Below, piece by piece: positions 1 through 7,041 of a stretch of DNA of 19,212 bases; the first letter of the stretch is position 1, and the number at the start of each line of letters is the position of its first letter. A program made the position numbers and the translations under genes. This stretch comes from Terriglobia bacterium (GTDB lineage: Bacteria; Acidobacteriota; Terriglobia; UBA7540), in NCBI GenBank assembly GCA_030040455.1, contig JASHTR010000362.1, positions 1 through 19,212 of the forward strand. Direction: 5' to 3'. The notes beneath the pieces were generated by a model, which saw only the letters and a list, made by a program, of their open reading frames with translations, made no database searches and was not told the DNA's origin.

Positions 1-141
1 CTGGCGCACGACGTTCCATCCGGCTCGCCGAAACACGTTCGCTAGCAGGGCCTCAAATTCAACCTGTTTGGGCCGCATCGGATCTTGGTTTGAGCGGAGC
101 ATCGTGATCGCCATCATGGCCGTGGTATCTATCATGGCCAT
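1..141 (-). CDS. Partial CDS, N-terminus of a possible Mrr-like restriction endonuclease family protein
   Basis: Only the first ~47 codons are present; the gene runs off the left edge. The readable frame contains RPKQVEFEALLANVFRRAGW followed by NVVRQ. This resembles the start of Mrr/restriction-endonuclease-like domains, which typically open with a 'FE-x-L-x-A-x-L-F/L-R-x-x-G-Y/W-x-V' helix and strand. That resemblance is the only functional clue, so the assignment is tentative. The start is ambiguous. In-frame ATGs lie at 159, 141, 135, 117, 114 and 102. The 159 ATG overlaps the predicted -10 box, so it is probably not used; 141 is the first one after the predicted transcription start. None has a convincing Shine-Dalgarno sequence. 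The 141 and 135 ATGs lie inside the 24-bp palindrome, so start choice and operator or hairpin are linked. It sits on the outer side of a tRNA-fragment scar, consistent with carriage on an integrated element. Confidence 0.4.
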   Translation of the reverse strand, partial: MAMIDTTAMMAITMLRSNQDPMRPKQVEFEALLANVFRRAGWNVVRQ

Positions 142-160
142 GATAGATATCGTGGCCATG
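115..160. promoter_or_regulatory. Large palindrome, probable operator or start-codon hairpin
   Basis: Positions 126-149 form a perfect 24-bp palindrome with 12-nt arms (TATCTATCATGG on the left). After a short mismatched stretch, symmetry resumes at the outer edges (115-121 with 154-160), giving a 46-nt imperfect palindrome. ATGGCC or its complement occurs in the left, central and right parts. The perfect core begins right after the predicted transcription start of the minus-strand gene. It could be an operator that blocks initiation, or in RNA a hairpin that hides the start codons. The symmetry is directly visible; the role is inferred. Confidence 0.6.
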
Positions 161-186
161 TTACATCACGGATAGCGCTTAGTCAA
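158..186 (-). promoter_or_regulatory. Predicted sigma-70-type promoter of the partial left-edge gene
   Basis: Read on the minus strand, TTGACT (186-181) is followed after exactly 17 nt by TAACAT (163-158). The -35 matches consensus at 5 of 6 positions and the -10 at 4 of 6. The predicted transcription start is about 151-150, immediately before a perfect palindrome and shortly before the in-frame ATG at 141. Confidence 0.5.
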
Positions 187-473
187 CAGCCGACGGGAGC
201 GAAAGCTGGAATCAACGGGATGCCCCCACGCCGTGAGCCCGAACGCTGAATTCTCGATCCGATTCACGGGCAGAAGTGTACCGTGTTGACAAATGGGCGT
301 GCTACATCATGCTCAAAACTGGCGGTGCGACGGCTCTCAAACAGCAGACCTCATGCTGTGCGTAAGCGGCCTATGAGGGAACATTTGGGGAACGAGAGGC
401 CTCCAATACCCAGAAAAACGATGATCCAGACCGAAGAAAAAACTAAGCGAACCAACAAGATACAAATCGTGTC
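187..473. other. Non-coding stretch between the left-edge gene and the tRNA fragment
   Basis: I see no convincing gene here on either strand. Open frames that cross it (for example on the plus strand from 283 and on the minus strand from 710) run straight through the tRNA fragment and have no recognisable domain. A TTGACA occurs at 286-291 on the plus strand but has no acceptable -10 at normal spacing. The further stretch between the tRNA fragment and position 713 is also gene-free, holding only the weak hairpin listed at 674-690. Confidence 0.5.
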
Positions 474-478
474 ATTAT

Positions 479-523
479 CTTGGGCGCAAGAGGTCCCCGG
501 TTCGAATCCGGGCGCCCCGACCA
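479..523 (+). pseudogene. 3' half of a tRNA-Pro(UGG) gene, likely attachment-site scar
   Basis: The sequence folds as the 3' half of a tRNA. There is a perfect T arm, CCCGG (496-500), loop TTCGAAT (501-507), CCGGG (508-512). Then come the 3' acceptor strand CGCCCCG (513-519), discriminator A (520) and encoded CCA (521-523). Upstream are a variable loop, the anticodon 3' stem GCAAG (486-490) and a 7-nt loop CTTGGGC (479-485) whose central triplet reads TGG. The acceptor CGCCCCGACCA is typical of bacterial tRNA-Pro. The sequence before 479 cannot supply the 5' anticodon stem (CTTGC expected, ATTAT found), nor a D arm or 5' acceptor (CGGGGCG expected). Homology therefore begins at the anticodon loop, where many tyrosine-recombinase att cores begin. 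The fragment orientation places the element to the left, with host DNA to the right. Confidence 0.75.
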
Positions 524-673
524 CTATTGGGAAAGGCCTTATCCCTGCGTGGCGCACTTGTGAAACACGAAGGGGGGAGAGTGGCTCTGCTTCCCGTTGA
601 CCGGGCCCGACACCACGGCTACCGCGAAGGCACGTAAAAGTTGAGTGAATATGGAGCGCCAGAGCCTGCTTTC

Positions 674-690
674 GCTTTCCCACTGAAAGC
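674..690 (-). terminator. Weak hairpin after the mutase genes
   Basis: GCTTTC (674-679) and GAAAGC (685-690) form a 6-bp perfect stem with a 5-nt loop, about 25 nt beyond the stop of the cobalamin-binding subunit gene on the minus strand. No T-tract follows, so if it ends transcription it is weak. Confidence 0.25.
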
Positions 691-713
691 TTGCGTCGGA
701 CTCCTGGCACCCG

Positions 714-1133
714 TCAACGTCGTGCATGAGTTCGGATGAAATCCACGATGGTCTCGGTTGAGGCGCCGGGCTGGAAGACTTCTGATACGCCGGCCTGCTT
801 TAGCGCGGGGATGTCGTCATCCGGGATGATGCCGCCGACCACCACCAGAACGTCATCCATCTGGTGTTCGCGCATGAGTTGGCAGATGCGGGGAAGAATG
901 GTATTGTGAGCTCCGGAGAGGATGGAGATGCCGATCGCCGCCACGTCTTCGTCGAGCGCAGCGCGGACAATTTGCTCCGGCGTTTGGCGCAGGCCGGTAT
1001 AGATCACTTCCATGCCGGCATCGCGCAAGGCGCGAGCCACAATCTTGGCGCCACGGTCGTGACCATCGAGGCCGGGCTTGGCAACGAGGACGCGGAGGGG
1101 GAGAATCCGAGAATCGTTTTTCCATCGAGTCAT
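714..1133 (-). CDS. Methylmalonyl-CoA mutase, cobalamin-binding (small) subunit
   Basis: This 139-residue protein is a stand-alone B12-binding domain. It carries the DxHxxG signature as DGHDRG (residues 23-28), in which His25 would be the lower axial cobalt ligand. It also has the other cobalamin-loop motifs (ISILSG near 69-74 and VGGIIPD near 98-104), in a Rossmann-like order. It pairs with the upstream catalytic subunit to interconvert methylmalonyl-CoA and succinyl-CoA, in propionate and branched-chain catabolism or its reverse. The length fits the separate small subunit of split mutases seen in archaea and some bacteria. It lies 44 nt after the large-subunit stop on the same strand, so the two are probably one operon. 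No strong Shine-Dalgarno precedes the ATG, so translation may depend on the upstream gene. Confidence 0.92.
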   Translation of the reverse strand: MTRWKNDSRILPLRVLVAKPGLDGHDRGAKIVARALRDAGMEVIYTGLRQTPEQIVRAALDEDVAAIGISILSGAHNTILPRICQLMREHQMDDVLVVVGGIIPDDDIPALKQAGVSEVFQPGASTETIVDFIRTHARR

Positions 1134-1177
1134 TTAGTCATCGATCCAATGATTCTACGAGCAAATGGCTTAATGAA

Positions 1178-2851
1178 TCAGTAGTTTGGCTCTTCGTAGG
1201 TCCCGAACACCTTGCGCAGCACGTCACACATCTCGCCCAGCGTCGCATAAGCGCGAACCGCATTCAGGATGCAAGGCATCAGGTTTTGGTCGCTCGCGGC
1301 GGCGCTCCTGAGCGCCTCAAGGGCAGCCTGCACGCGCCGCGCATCTCGTCGCTCGCGGAGGTCTTGCAATTTGCGCCGCTGCCACGCCGCCGCGCGCTCG
1401 TCAATGGCAAGAATCTCTATGGGGCGTTCCTCTTCGGCGACAAACTCGTTCACTCCGACAATGATTTTCTTTTTTTGCTCCACTGCCTTCTGATAAGCAT
1501 AAGCGGCCTCGTGGATTTCCCTTTGCGGGAAACCCTTTTCTATAGCCGCCACCATGCCGCCCAGAGCGTCAATCTGATCGAAATATTCATAGCAGGCACG
1601 CTCGGTGTCGAGCGTCAGCTTTTCAACCAGGTACGATCCCGCAAGGGGGTCCACGGTTTCCGTGAGGCCGCTTTCATGGGCCAGCACCTGCTGGGTGCGG
1701 AGCGCGAGCGTGGCGGCGGCCTCCGTCGGCAGTCCCCAAGCTTCGTCGAGGGAGTTCGTGTGGAGCGACTGCGTGCCGCCGAGCGCGGCAGCGAGAGCCT
1801 GAATCGTGGTCCGCACCACGTTGTTGTAGGGTTGCTGCGCCGCAAGCGAGCAGCCGGCGGTTTGCGTGTGGAAGCGGCATCGCCAGGAGCGCGGATTTTC
1901 CGCGTGCAATCGCTCGCGGCAGACCCGCGCCCATACTTTGCGCGCCGCGCGGAACTTAGCGATTTCCTCGAACAGATCGTTATGAGAATTAAAGAAGAAG
2001 CTGAAACGCGGAGCGAAGTCGTCTACCTGGAGTCCTGCGCGCATCGCCCATTCTGCGTATTCGATGCCATCGCGCAGCGTGAAAGCGAGCTCCTGAACGG
2101 CCGTCGAGCCGGCTTCGCGGATGTGATAGCCGCTAATGGAAATGGGATTCCAGTTGGGTGTTTCACGCGCGGCGAAAGCAAGGGTATCCGTCACCAGCCG
2201 CATGGAGGGCGCCGGCGGGAAAATATATTCTTTTTGCGCGATGTATTCCTTCAGGATGTCGTTTTGAATTGTTCCGGAAAGCTTCTTCCACTCCGCGCCG
2301 CTCTTCTCCGCCGCCACCAGATACTGCGCCCAGAGGATCGCGGCAGGCGAATTGATGGTCATGGAAGTTGAGATCCGGTCGAGCGGCAAGCCACCGAGCA
2401 ATATCTCCATATCGGTGAGTGACGAGACGGCAACTCCACATTTGCCCACTTCACCTTCGGCCAGTGGATGGTCGCTGTCATAACCCATCAGAGTGGGCAA
2501 GTCGAAGGCGATGGAGAGACCCGTCTGGCCCTGCTCTAAAAGATAGTGGAGGCGGTGGTTCGTCTCTTCCGGCGTGCCAAAGCCGCAGAATTGCCGCATC
2601 GTCCACACTTTTTCGTGGTACATCGTGGCGTGGATGGCTCGCGTGAAAGGGTACGCTCCGGGATTTCCCAGGTCTTGATTGTAATCAAACCCGGCAAGGT
2701 CAGCAGGAGTGTAAAGGGGGTTGATGGGAACGTCGGACGTTGTGGTGAATTCCGAAAGGCGCTTCGGCAGGACTCGAGTTTTTTCCAGCCATCTGCGCTC
2801 CGCAGCGGAAGCCTTGCGCTCCGTAGGATGAATTTCCGTTTCCTTCGCCAT
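1178..2851 (-). CDS. Methylmalonyl-CoA mutase, catalytic (large) subunit
   Basis: This 557-residue TIM-barrel subunit binds the acyl-CoA and carries out the radical carbon-skeleton rearrangement together with the separate B12 subunit. Family motifs are clear: [64 protein letters not shown] and [17 protein letters not shown]. The residues that mark the methylmalonyl rather than isobutyryl substrate, Tyr in ATMY (78) and Arg in PSMR (218), are both present, as is the catalytic His of SGYH (243). It lacks the C-terminal cobalamin domain, which is encoded next door. The open frame extends to 2926, but I place the start at 2851 (MAKETEIHP). A TTGACA-17-TGCAAT promoter ends 7 nt before that ATG, implying a leaderless message. 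The alternative ATG at 2860 has a GGTGGG 5 nt upstream, but that lies within the promoter spacer. Confidence 0.93.
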   Translation of the reverse strand: MAKETEIHPTERKASAAERRWLEKTRVLPKRLSEFTTTSDVPINPLYTPADLAGFDYNQDLGNPGAYPFTRAIHATMYHEKVWTMRQFCGFGTPEETNHRLHYLLEQGQTGLSIAFDLPTLMGYDSDHPLAEGEVGKCGVAVSSLTDMEILLGGLPLDRISTSMTINSPAAILWAQYLVAAEKSGAEWKKLSGTIQNDILKEYIAQKEYIFPPAPSMRLVTDTLAFAARETPNWNPISISGYHIREAGSTAVQELAFTLRDGIEYAEWAMRAGLQVDDFAPRFSFFFNSHNDLFEEIAKFRAARKVWARVCRERLHAENPRSWRCRFHTQTAGCSLAAQQPYNNVVRTTIQALAAALGGTQSLHTNSLDEAWGLPTEAAATLALRTQQVLAHESGLTETVDPLAGSYLVEKLTLDTERACYEYFDQIDALGGMVAAIEKGFPQREIHEAAYAYQKAVEQKKKIIVGVNEFVAEEERPIEILAIDERAAAWQRRKLQDLRERRDARRVQAALEALRSAAASDQNLMPCILNAVRAYATLGEMCDVLRKVFGTYEEPNY

Positions 2852-2858
2852 GCCCACC

Positions 2859-2887
2859 ATTGCATCCCACCGGCAACAAAATGTCAA
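2859..2887 (-). promoter_or_regulatory. Predicted promoter for leaderless mutase transcript
   Basis: On the minus strand, TTGACA (2887-2882, a perfect -35) is followed after 17 nt by TGCAAT (2864-2859, 4 of 6). Seven nucleotides then separate the -10 from the ATG at 2851. The predicted start of transcription coincides with the start codon. This decides between the candidate starts of the mutase gene. Confidence 0.5.
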
Positions 2888-2969
2888 CGGAGGGCACAGC
2901 ATCGCCGAACCTGGGAGCATGGCCATCGTCGTGCGGCACTCGCTTTGTAACGCTGCGGCCGCTCAAAGA

Positions 2970-3022
2970 CCGTGATCCGCGTGTCGTGATTCGAATCACA
3001 AATCACGAACCCCGCATCACGG
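2970..3022. repeat. Nested inverted repeats built from CGTGAT/ATCACG
   Basis: CGTGAT occurs at 2971-2976 and 2985-2990. Its complement ATCACG occurs at 3002-3007 and 3016-3021, with an extra ATCACA inside. The centre is a perfect 14-bp palindrome (2986-2999, GTGATTCGAATCAC). The outer arms (2970-2981 and 3013-3022) pair as CCGTGAT..GCG with CGCATCACGG. The block lies between the stop of the TolC-family gene and the mutase promoter on the same strand. It may be a REP-like element, a transcription end for tolC or an operator for the mutase. The sequence does not distinguish these. Confidence 0.45.
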
Positions 3023-3066
3023 GTCACATCCACAAGCAGACCCCTGCGTTACAAATTCGTCGCTCC

Positions 3067-5007
3067 TTAGTTGCCGGAGACGGGAGTCCCGGGGATGTTT
3101 GGCATACGGTTTACTTTTCCCGTGAGTGCTTCAACGAGTTGCACGTTGTTCTTGGCAAGGATGGTTCCGGTGGCCTGCTCGAATTGCGTTAATGCTGTGG
3201 CATAGCTGGCTTGCGCCGTCACCAGCGTTCCTTCCGCCTGAGTCAGATTATTCTGCATCTGGATCACGAGAGTAACCGTCGATTCGCCTACCTTGAACTT
3301 CTTTTGTTCGTCGACAAGCTGCTGATGCGCGTAGGTTACAGCCTTTTGCGCGGCGTCGATACGGGCACGACCCTGCACCACGGCAATCTCGGCCTGGCGC
3401 ACATCCTGGTCGATCGTGTTGAGCGTCTGCTGCACCTGCGTCCGGAGCATGTGTTCTTCGAGCAGCGCGCGGGCGGCGTCTGCCTGGGCAGCCCGGTTGC
3501 CAATCGGCATCGCCAGCGTAAATCCCACGGAGTAATCAGGGTACTCGTTGTGAAAGAGTTGGGACAGGGTTTGGCCGAACCCTCCCGGCACACCCGGAGT
3601 AATCGGCACGAGGACACCCTCCGCGTCGGGAACGAGAACCTTCTCTCCGTAAAGGCCGCTCGGCGTGTAAGAAGCAAAGACGCTCAAAGTGGGCAGTAGC
3701 GAGTTGCGATTGGCTTTGAGGATGACTTCTTCATTTTTTAAATTCAGACCGTTCAGGTCAACCTCCGGGCGGTTTTCATGAGCCAACTGAAGCGCCCGTT
3801 CAAGCGGTGGAACGTCCGTAGGTTCCGGGGTGGGCAATTTATCGACGGGTTCAATATCCGCGGTGAGCAGGTCCCCAGTGACCTGCTTGGAAAGAACCGT
3901 CTTCATCAGCTCCTGCTGCTGCTGGAAGGTTGTTTCAGCCACGATGAGGTTCTGCTGGGCTGTCGCCAACGCCGACTCAGCCTGGATCACATCGAGGGGA
4001 GCGAGCGTTCCGATCTCGACCTGCCGTTTGTTATCCGCCAGGAGCTTCTGATTGTAGTTCACGGCCTCTTGCGCCACGCTCACGTTCTCTTTATCCTCAA
4101 CCAGCGTCCAGTAATCATTCTCTATTTGCGAAATAGTGGTTGCCACCTGCTCGCGGAAATAGTCCTTGGCAATGCCGGCGTCATTCTCGGCGATGCGAAT
4201 GAACTTGGCGTTGGCCCGGTAGCCGAAACCATTGAGTAGAGGCTGTTCGACGCCAATCGTCAGCGAGGAGACCCACTGCGGATTAAAAATATTGGTCAGA
4301 GCGTTGGTGGACAGGCGTGCGGCCCCGAGGCTCACCTCATAGCTCGTGCCCGTCGGGAATTCCTGGCCAAAAAAGGCGCTGTACTGGCCGGTATTTCCGG
4401 TAAGCAAGGAAACGCCATTGACGATGTCGCTCGACAGGGGCGATGCGCTGTAGGCCCACCCACCCGAAAACCCGATGACAGGGTCAAACGATCCCACGGA
4501 AGTGATGCGGTTAACGTTAACCCCGCCGATGGCACTGCCCGCAGCGCCCTGCACGAAGCCTCCCGACGCGGCGCCAACACCACCTCCGAGCGCGCCGGAA
4601 AATAAAGCATTGGAAGAAAAAGCTCCGGTAATGCCGCGCGTGGCCTGGCCGCTGGCGGCGCGGACTTTGTCAATTTGCGCGTACTCGGGATTGTAGCGCG
4701 CCACTGCAATATCCAGGTTGTTCTCAACGGCGAGCGCGATGGCATCCTGAAGCGAAAGCTCCATCCTGCCATTCTGAATCAGCTCGTGAAGAAGCTGAGA
4801 GTTGGCGAGGTGAAACCCTGGCACGCGAGGATTCATGTAAGGCGCGAAGGGATTGGGATACCACCGTGTGTTCGTGTAGCTTTGGCCAATCGATTGGTCG
4901 AAGGCGTCTTCGGCGTTATTGTCCTGCTGGGCGTGAAGGCAGGGCATGCCTAGCAATGCAGTGACGAGGGTGGCGACGAAAAGCGCGCGAAATTTTATGC
5001 GACTCAT
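3067..5007 (-). CDS. TolC-family outer-membrane efflux protein
   Basis: This 646-residue protein has a signal peptide (basic MSRIKFR, hydrophobic core, cleavage near LHAQ at about residue 26). It also has the two repeated helical OEP units of the TolC family. The first begins at LQDAIALAVENNLDI (86-100). The second lies in the C-terminal half, from DVPPLERALQLAHENRPEV onward, with long Ala/Gln-rich coiled-coil helices. Members form a trimeric outer-membrane channel that docks with an inner-membrane pump. It is longer than typical TolC (about 450-500), partly because of a Gly/Ala/Ser-rich stretch at about 125-165. The open frame extends to 5052, but the ATG at 5007 is preferred. A strong AAGGAAAGGA ribosome-binding site lies at 5014-5023, and the signal peptide starts there. 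No membrane-fusion or RND/ABC pump gene lies nearby, so its partner is unknown. Confidence 0.9.
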   Translation of the reverse strand: MSRIKFRALFVATLVTALLGMPCLHAQQDNNAEDAFDQSIGQSYTNTRWYPNPFAPYMNPRVPGFHLANSQLLHELIQNGRMELSLQDAIALAVENNLDIAVARYNPEYAQIDKVRAASGQATRGITGAFSSNALFSGALGGGVGAASGGFVQGAAGSAIGGVNVNRITSVGSFDPVIGFSGGWAYSASPLSSDIVNGVSLLTGNTGQYSAFFGQEFPTGTSYEVSLGAARLSTNALTNIFNPQWVSSLTIGVEQPLLNGFGYRANAKFIRIAENDAGIAKDYFREQVATTISQIENDYWTLVEDKENVSVAQEAVNYNQKLLADNKRQVEIGTLAPLDVIQAESALATAQQNLIVAETTFQQQQELMKTVLSKQVTGDLLTADIEPVDKLPTPEPTDVPPLERALQLAHENRPEVDLNGLNLKNEEVILKANRNSLLPTLSVFASYTPSGLYGEKVLVPDAEGVLVPITPGVPGGFGQTLSQLFHNEYPDYSVGFTLAMPIGNRAAQADAARALLEEHMLRTQVQQTLNTIDQDVRQAEIAVVQGRARIDAAQKAVTYAHQQLVDEQKKFKVGESTVTLVIQMQNNLTQAEGTLVTAQASYATALTQFEQATGTILAKNNVQLVEALTGKVNRMPNIPGTPVSGN

Positions 5008-5154
5008 AGATATTCCTTTCCTTCTGACCTCATGAAATGCGGGCGCGTTCAAGCCAAGAAGGTTCCTACGGACTCTTTAAGGGTAAGGTTTCAAAATTAT
5101 CAGACCGCAGCCCAAGAGCAGGTTCTTCCAGAAAAGACTTACAGGTTAAAATAC

Positions 5155-5172
5155 CGTTCGCAGCGGCGAACG
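5155..5172. promoter_or_regulatory. Perfect 7-bp hairpin in the tolC-nadE divergent region
   Basis: CGTTCGC (5155-5161) and GCGAACG (5166-5172) flank a 4-nt AGCG loop. It lies in the 242-nt region between the divergent TolC-family gene and nadE. On the plus strand a run of five T follows a few bases later, but no plus-strand gene precedes it to terminate. It could be a leader structure of the tolC message or an operator. No clear tolC promoter is visible; a GATAAT on the minus strand lacks a matching -35. Confidence 0.3.
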
Positions 5173-5236
5173 CATCCAATTTTTCCAGTTTACCACGGGC
5201 AGGGAATCAACGTCCCACCCATGCGCGGTCCCATCC

Positions 5237-5242
5237 TATAAT
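5237..5242 (+). promoter_or_regulatory. Consensus -10 box for nadE, implying a leaderless mRNA
   Basis: A perfect TATAAT ends 7 nt before the nadE ATG at 5250. Normal start-site spacing places transcription initiation at the A of the start codon. No recognisable -35 hexamer is present 16-18 nt upstream, and no Shine-Dalgarno sequence precedes the ATG. Confidence 0.5.
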
Positions 5243-5249
5243 GACGTAG

Positions 5250-6899
5250 ATGAAAATTGCCCTGGCTCAGATCAATACCACGGTGGGAGATTTTGCCGGC
5301 AACAGCCAGCGCATCCTCCATTTCGCCTGCCAGGCGCAAGACCAGGGCGCGCAGCTTGTGCTGTTTCCAGAGCTTGCGCTGTGCGGATACCCGCCTCGCG
5401 ACCTGGTGGAAAAGGCGGACTTCGTGGAACGATGTGAGAACGAGCTTCGCCGGCTGGCGGCGCTTCTGCCCCCTATTCCGGCCCTTGTGGGTTACGTGCG
5501 ACGGTCCGGCACGGGGCAGGGCAAACCGGCTGCGGATGCGGCCGCGCTGCTTTCGGATGGAAGGGTGGCACTGGATTACGCGAAGGTTCTACTCCCCTAT
5601 TATGACGTCTTTGATGAGTCGCGTTACTTTGAGCCCGGAAGCGCCCCAGCGGTTCATCGGATTTCGGGCGAGCGGGTGGGCGTGACCATTTGCGAGGATG
5701 CGTGGAATGACAAGAACTTCTGGAAGCAGCAACTTTACCGACGCGATCCGATCGAGGAAACCGTGCAGGCCGGCGCGACGGTGATCCTCAACATTGCCGC
5801 CTCTCCATTCACCGAGGGGAAGGCGCGCCTGCGACAGGAAATGTTGGCCGCCATTGCGCGTGAACGAAACCTCCCCGTGATTTATGTGAACCTCGTCGGT
5901 GGGAACGACGGCCTCATCTTTGATGGGTCCAGCCTGGCCTTTAACGCCCGGGGCGAGCTTGCGGCACGTGCAAAGTCGTTCGGGGAAGATCTGGTGATCT
6001 TCGACACGACGACCGCCCAGGGTGAGCTTCGGCCCGCTCCCGCTTCGGATGTTGAGGCCATTTATGAAGCGCTGGTGCTTGGGACTCGCGATTACGTGGC
6101 CAAGTGCGGGTTCACAAAAGCCCTTGTGGGGCTAAGCGGAGGAATTGATTCATCCCTGGTTGCGGTTGTGGCGGCGCGCGCGCTGGGGTCGGAGAACGTC
6201 TATGGCGTCGCTATGCCGGGTCCCTATTCCTCCGCCAGCAGCCTGAGCGACGCCGAAGAGTTGGCCTCAAATCTTGGCATCAATTTCCGCGTCATTCCCA
6301 TCACCGCCACTTTTGAAAGCTATCTTTCTATGCTGGATCCCGTCTTTGGTAATCGGCCGCGCGACGTGACGGAAGAAAACCTTCAGGCGCGCATCCGGGG
6401 AAACATCCTGATGGCGCTTTCGAACAAGTTTGGCGCGCTGGTGTTAAGCACGGGAAACAAATCCGAGCTTGCCGTGGGATACTGCACCCTTTATGGCGAC
6501 ATGGCGGGCGGCCTGGCCGTGATCGCCGACGTTCCAAAGACGGTGGTCTATGAGCTGGCGCGGCACGTCAACCACGAAGGGCAGGGAAGCGGGCCCATTC
6601 CGAAAGCATGCCTCACGAAACCGCCTTCAGCCGAATTGCGGCCCAACCAGACGGACCAGGACACCCTCCCTCCGTATGAGATTCTCGATGTCATCCTGCG
6701 CGCCCATATCGAGGAAAACCTTTGCTCGCGGGAAATCATCGCAAAGTTTGGGTTCGATTCGGACCTCGTCCGGCAAACGCTTCGCCGCGTTCATGGCGCG
6801 GAATATAAACGTCAGCAGGCCGCTCCGGTCCTCAAAGTCACCGCCAAGGCTTTTGGTATTGGGCGGCGATTCCCGATCGCAAACAAATTTCGAGAGTAG
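5250..6899 (+). CDS. nadE: Glutamine-dependent NAD+ synthetase
   Basis: This cytoplasmic enzyme makes NAD+ from nicotinic acid adenine dinucleotide, ATP and glutamine, the last step of NAD synthesis. The 549 residues comprise an N-terminal nitrilase-type glutaminase (about 1-250) and a C-terminal synthetase (about 270-549). The glutaminase triad is visible as Glu41 in FPELALCGYPPRDL, Lys112 in YAKVLLPYYDVFDE and Cys148 in VTICEDAWND. The synthetase has the ATP pyrophosphatase P-loop SGGIDSS (296-302) and the STGNKSELAVGYCTLYGDMAG block. Length and order match the bacterial two-domain family. The start MKIALAQINTTVGD is the canonical family start. It is preceded not by a ribosome-binding site but by TATAAT at 7 nt, so the message is probably leaderless. 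Confidence 0.97.
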   Translation: MKIALAQINTTVGDFAGNSQRILHFACQAQDQGAQLVLFPELALCGYPPRDLVEKADFVERCENELRRLAALLPPIPALVGYVRRSGTGQGKPAADAAALLSDGRVALDYAKVLLPYYDVFDESRYFEPGSAPAVHRISGERVGVTICEDAWNDKNFWKQQLYRRDPIEETVQAGATVILNIAASPFTEGKARLRQEMLAAIARERNLPVIYVNLVGGNDGLIFDGSSLAFNARGELAARAKSFGEDLVIFDTTTAQGELRPAPASDVEAIYEALVLGTRDYVAKCGFTKALVGLSGGIDSSLVAVVAARALGSENVYGVAMPGPYSSASSLSDAEELASNLGINFRVIPITATFESYLSMLDPVFGNRPRDVTEENLQARIRGNILMALSNKFGALVLSTGNKSELAVGYCTLYGDMAGGLAVIADVPKTVVYELARHVNHEGQGSGPIPKACLTKPPSAELRPNQTDQDTLPPYEILDVILRAHIEENLCSREIIAKFGFDSDLVRQTLRRVHGAEYKRQQAAPVLKVTAKAFGIGRRFPIANKFRE

Positions 6900-6929
6900 C
6901 GCGGGGTTTGCTTCTTGACCCCTCCGCTC

Positions 6930-6950
6930 AGGGCCGGCTCTGCGGCTTTT
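6930..6950 (+). terminator. Possible weak terminator after nadE
   Basis: A stem of four GC pairs (GCCG 6933-6936 with CGGC 6943-6946) can extend through two G-U pairs and one A-U pair. It runs into a short TTTT tract (6947-6950), about 30 nt beyond the nadE stop. The structure is small, so confidence is modest. Confidence 0.35.
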
Positions 6951-7041
6951 CAATCCGTAGATTGCACGGACGGCGCACAAGCGATCGTCACGACGAATTC
7001 GCGTTTTGAATTTGTTGTGGGTTTGTTATTACGGTGTGGAG

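Noticed and set aside
286..314. Plus-strand promoter starting with TTGACA
   Set aside because: No -10-like hexamer at 15-19 nt spacing and no gene downstream.
479..523. A complete functional tRNA-Pro gene
   Set aside because: The 5' acceptor strand, D arm and 5' anticodon stem are missing upstream, so only the 3' half is present.
283..600. Plus-strand frame of 105 residues
   Set aside because: It also crosses the tRNA fragment, has no recognisable features and lacks a ribosome-binding site.
351..710. Minus-strand frame of 119 residues containing VVGAPGFEPGTSC
   Set aside because: The 'GAPGFEPGTS' string is the well-known translation of a tRNA 3' half read antisense. The frame runs through the tRNA-Pro fragment and has no domain.
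1286..2371. Plus-strand frame of 361 residues
   Set aside because: It lies entirely antisense to the well-supported mutase large subunit; its Arg-rich composition is typical of a shadow frame.
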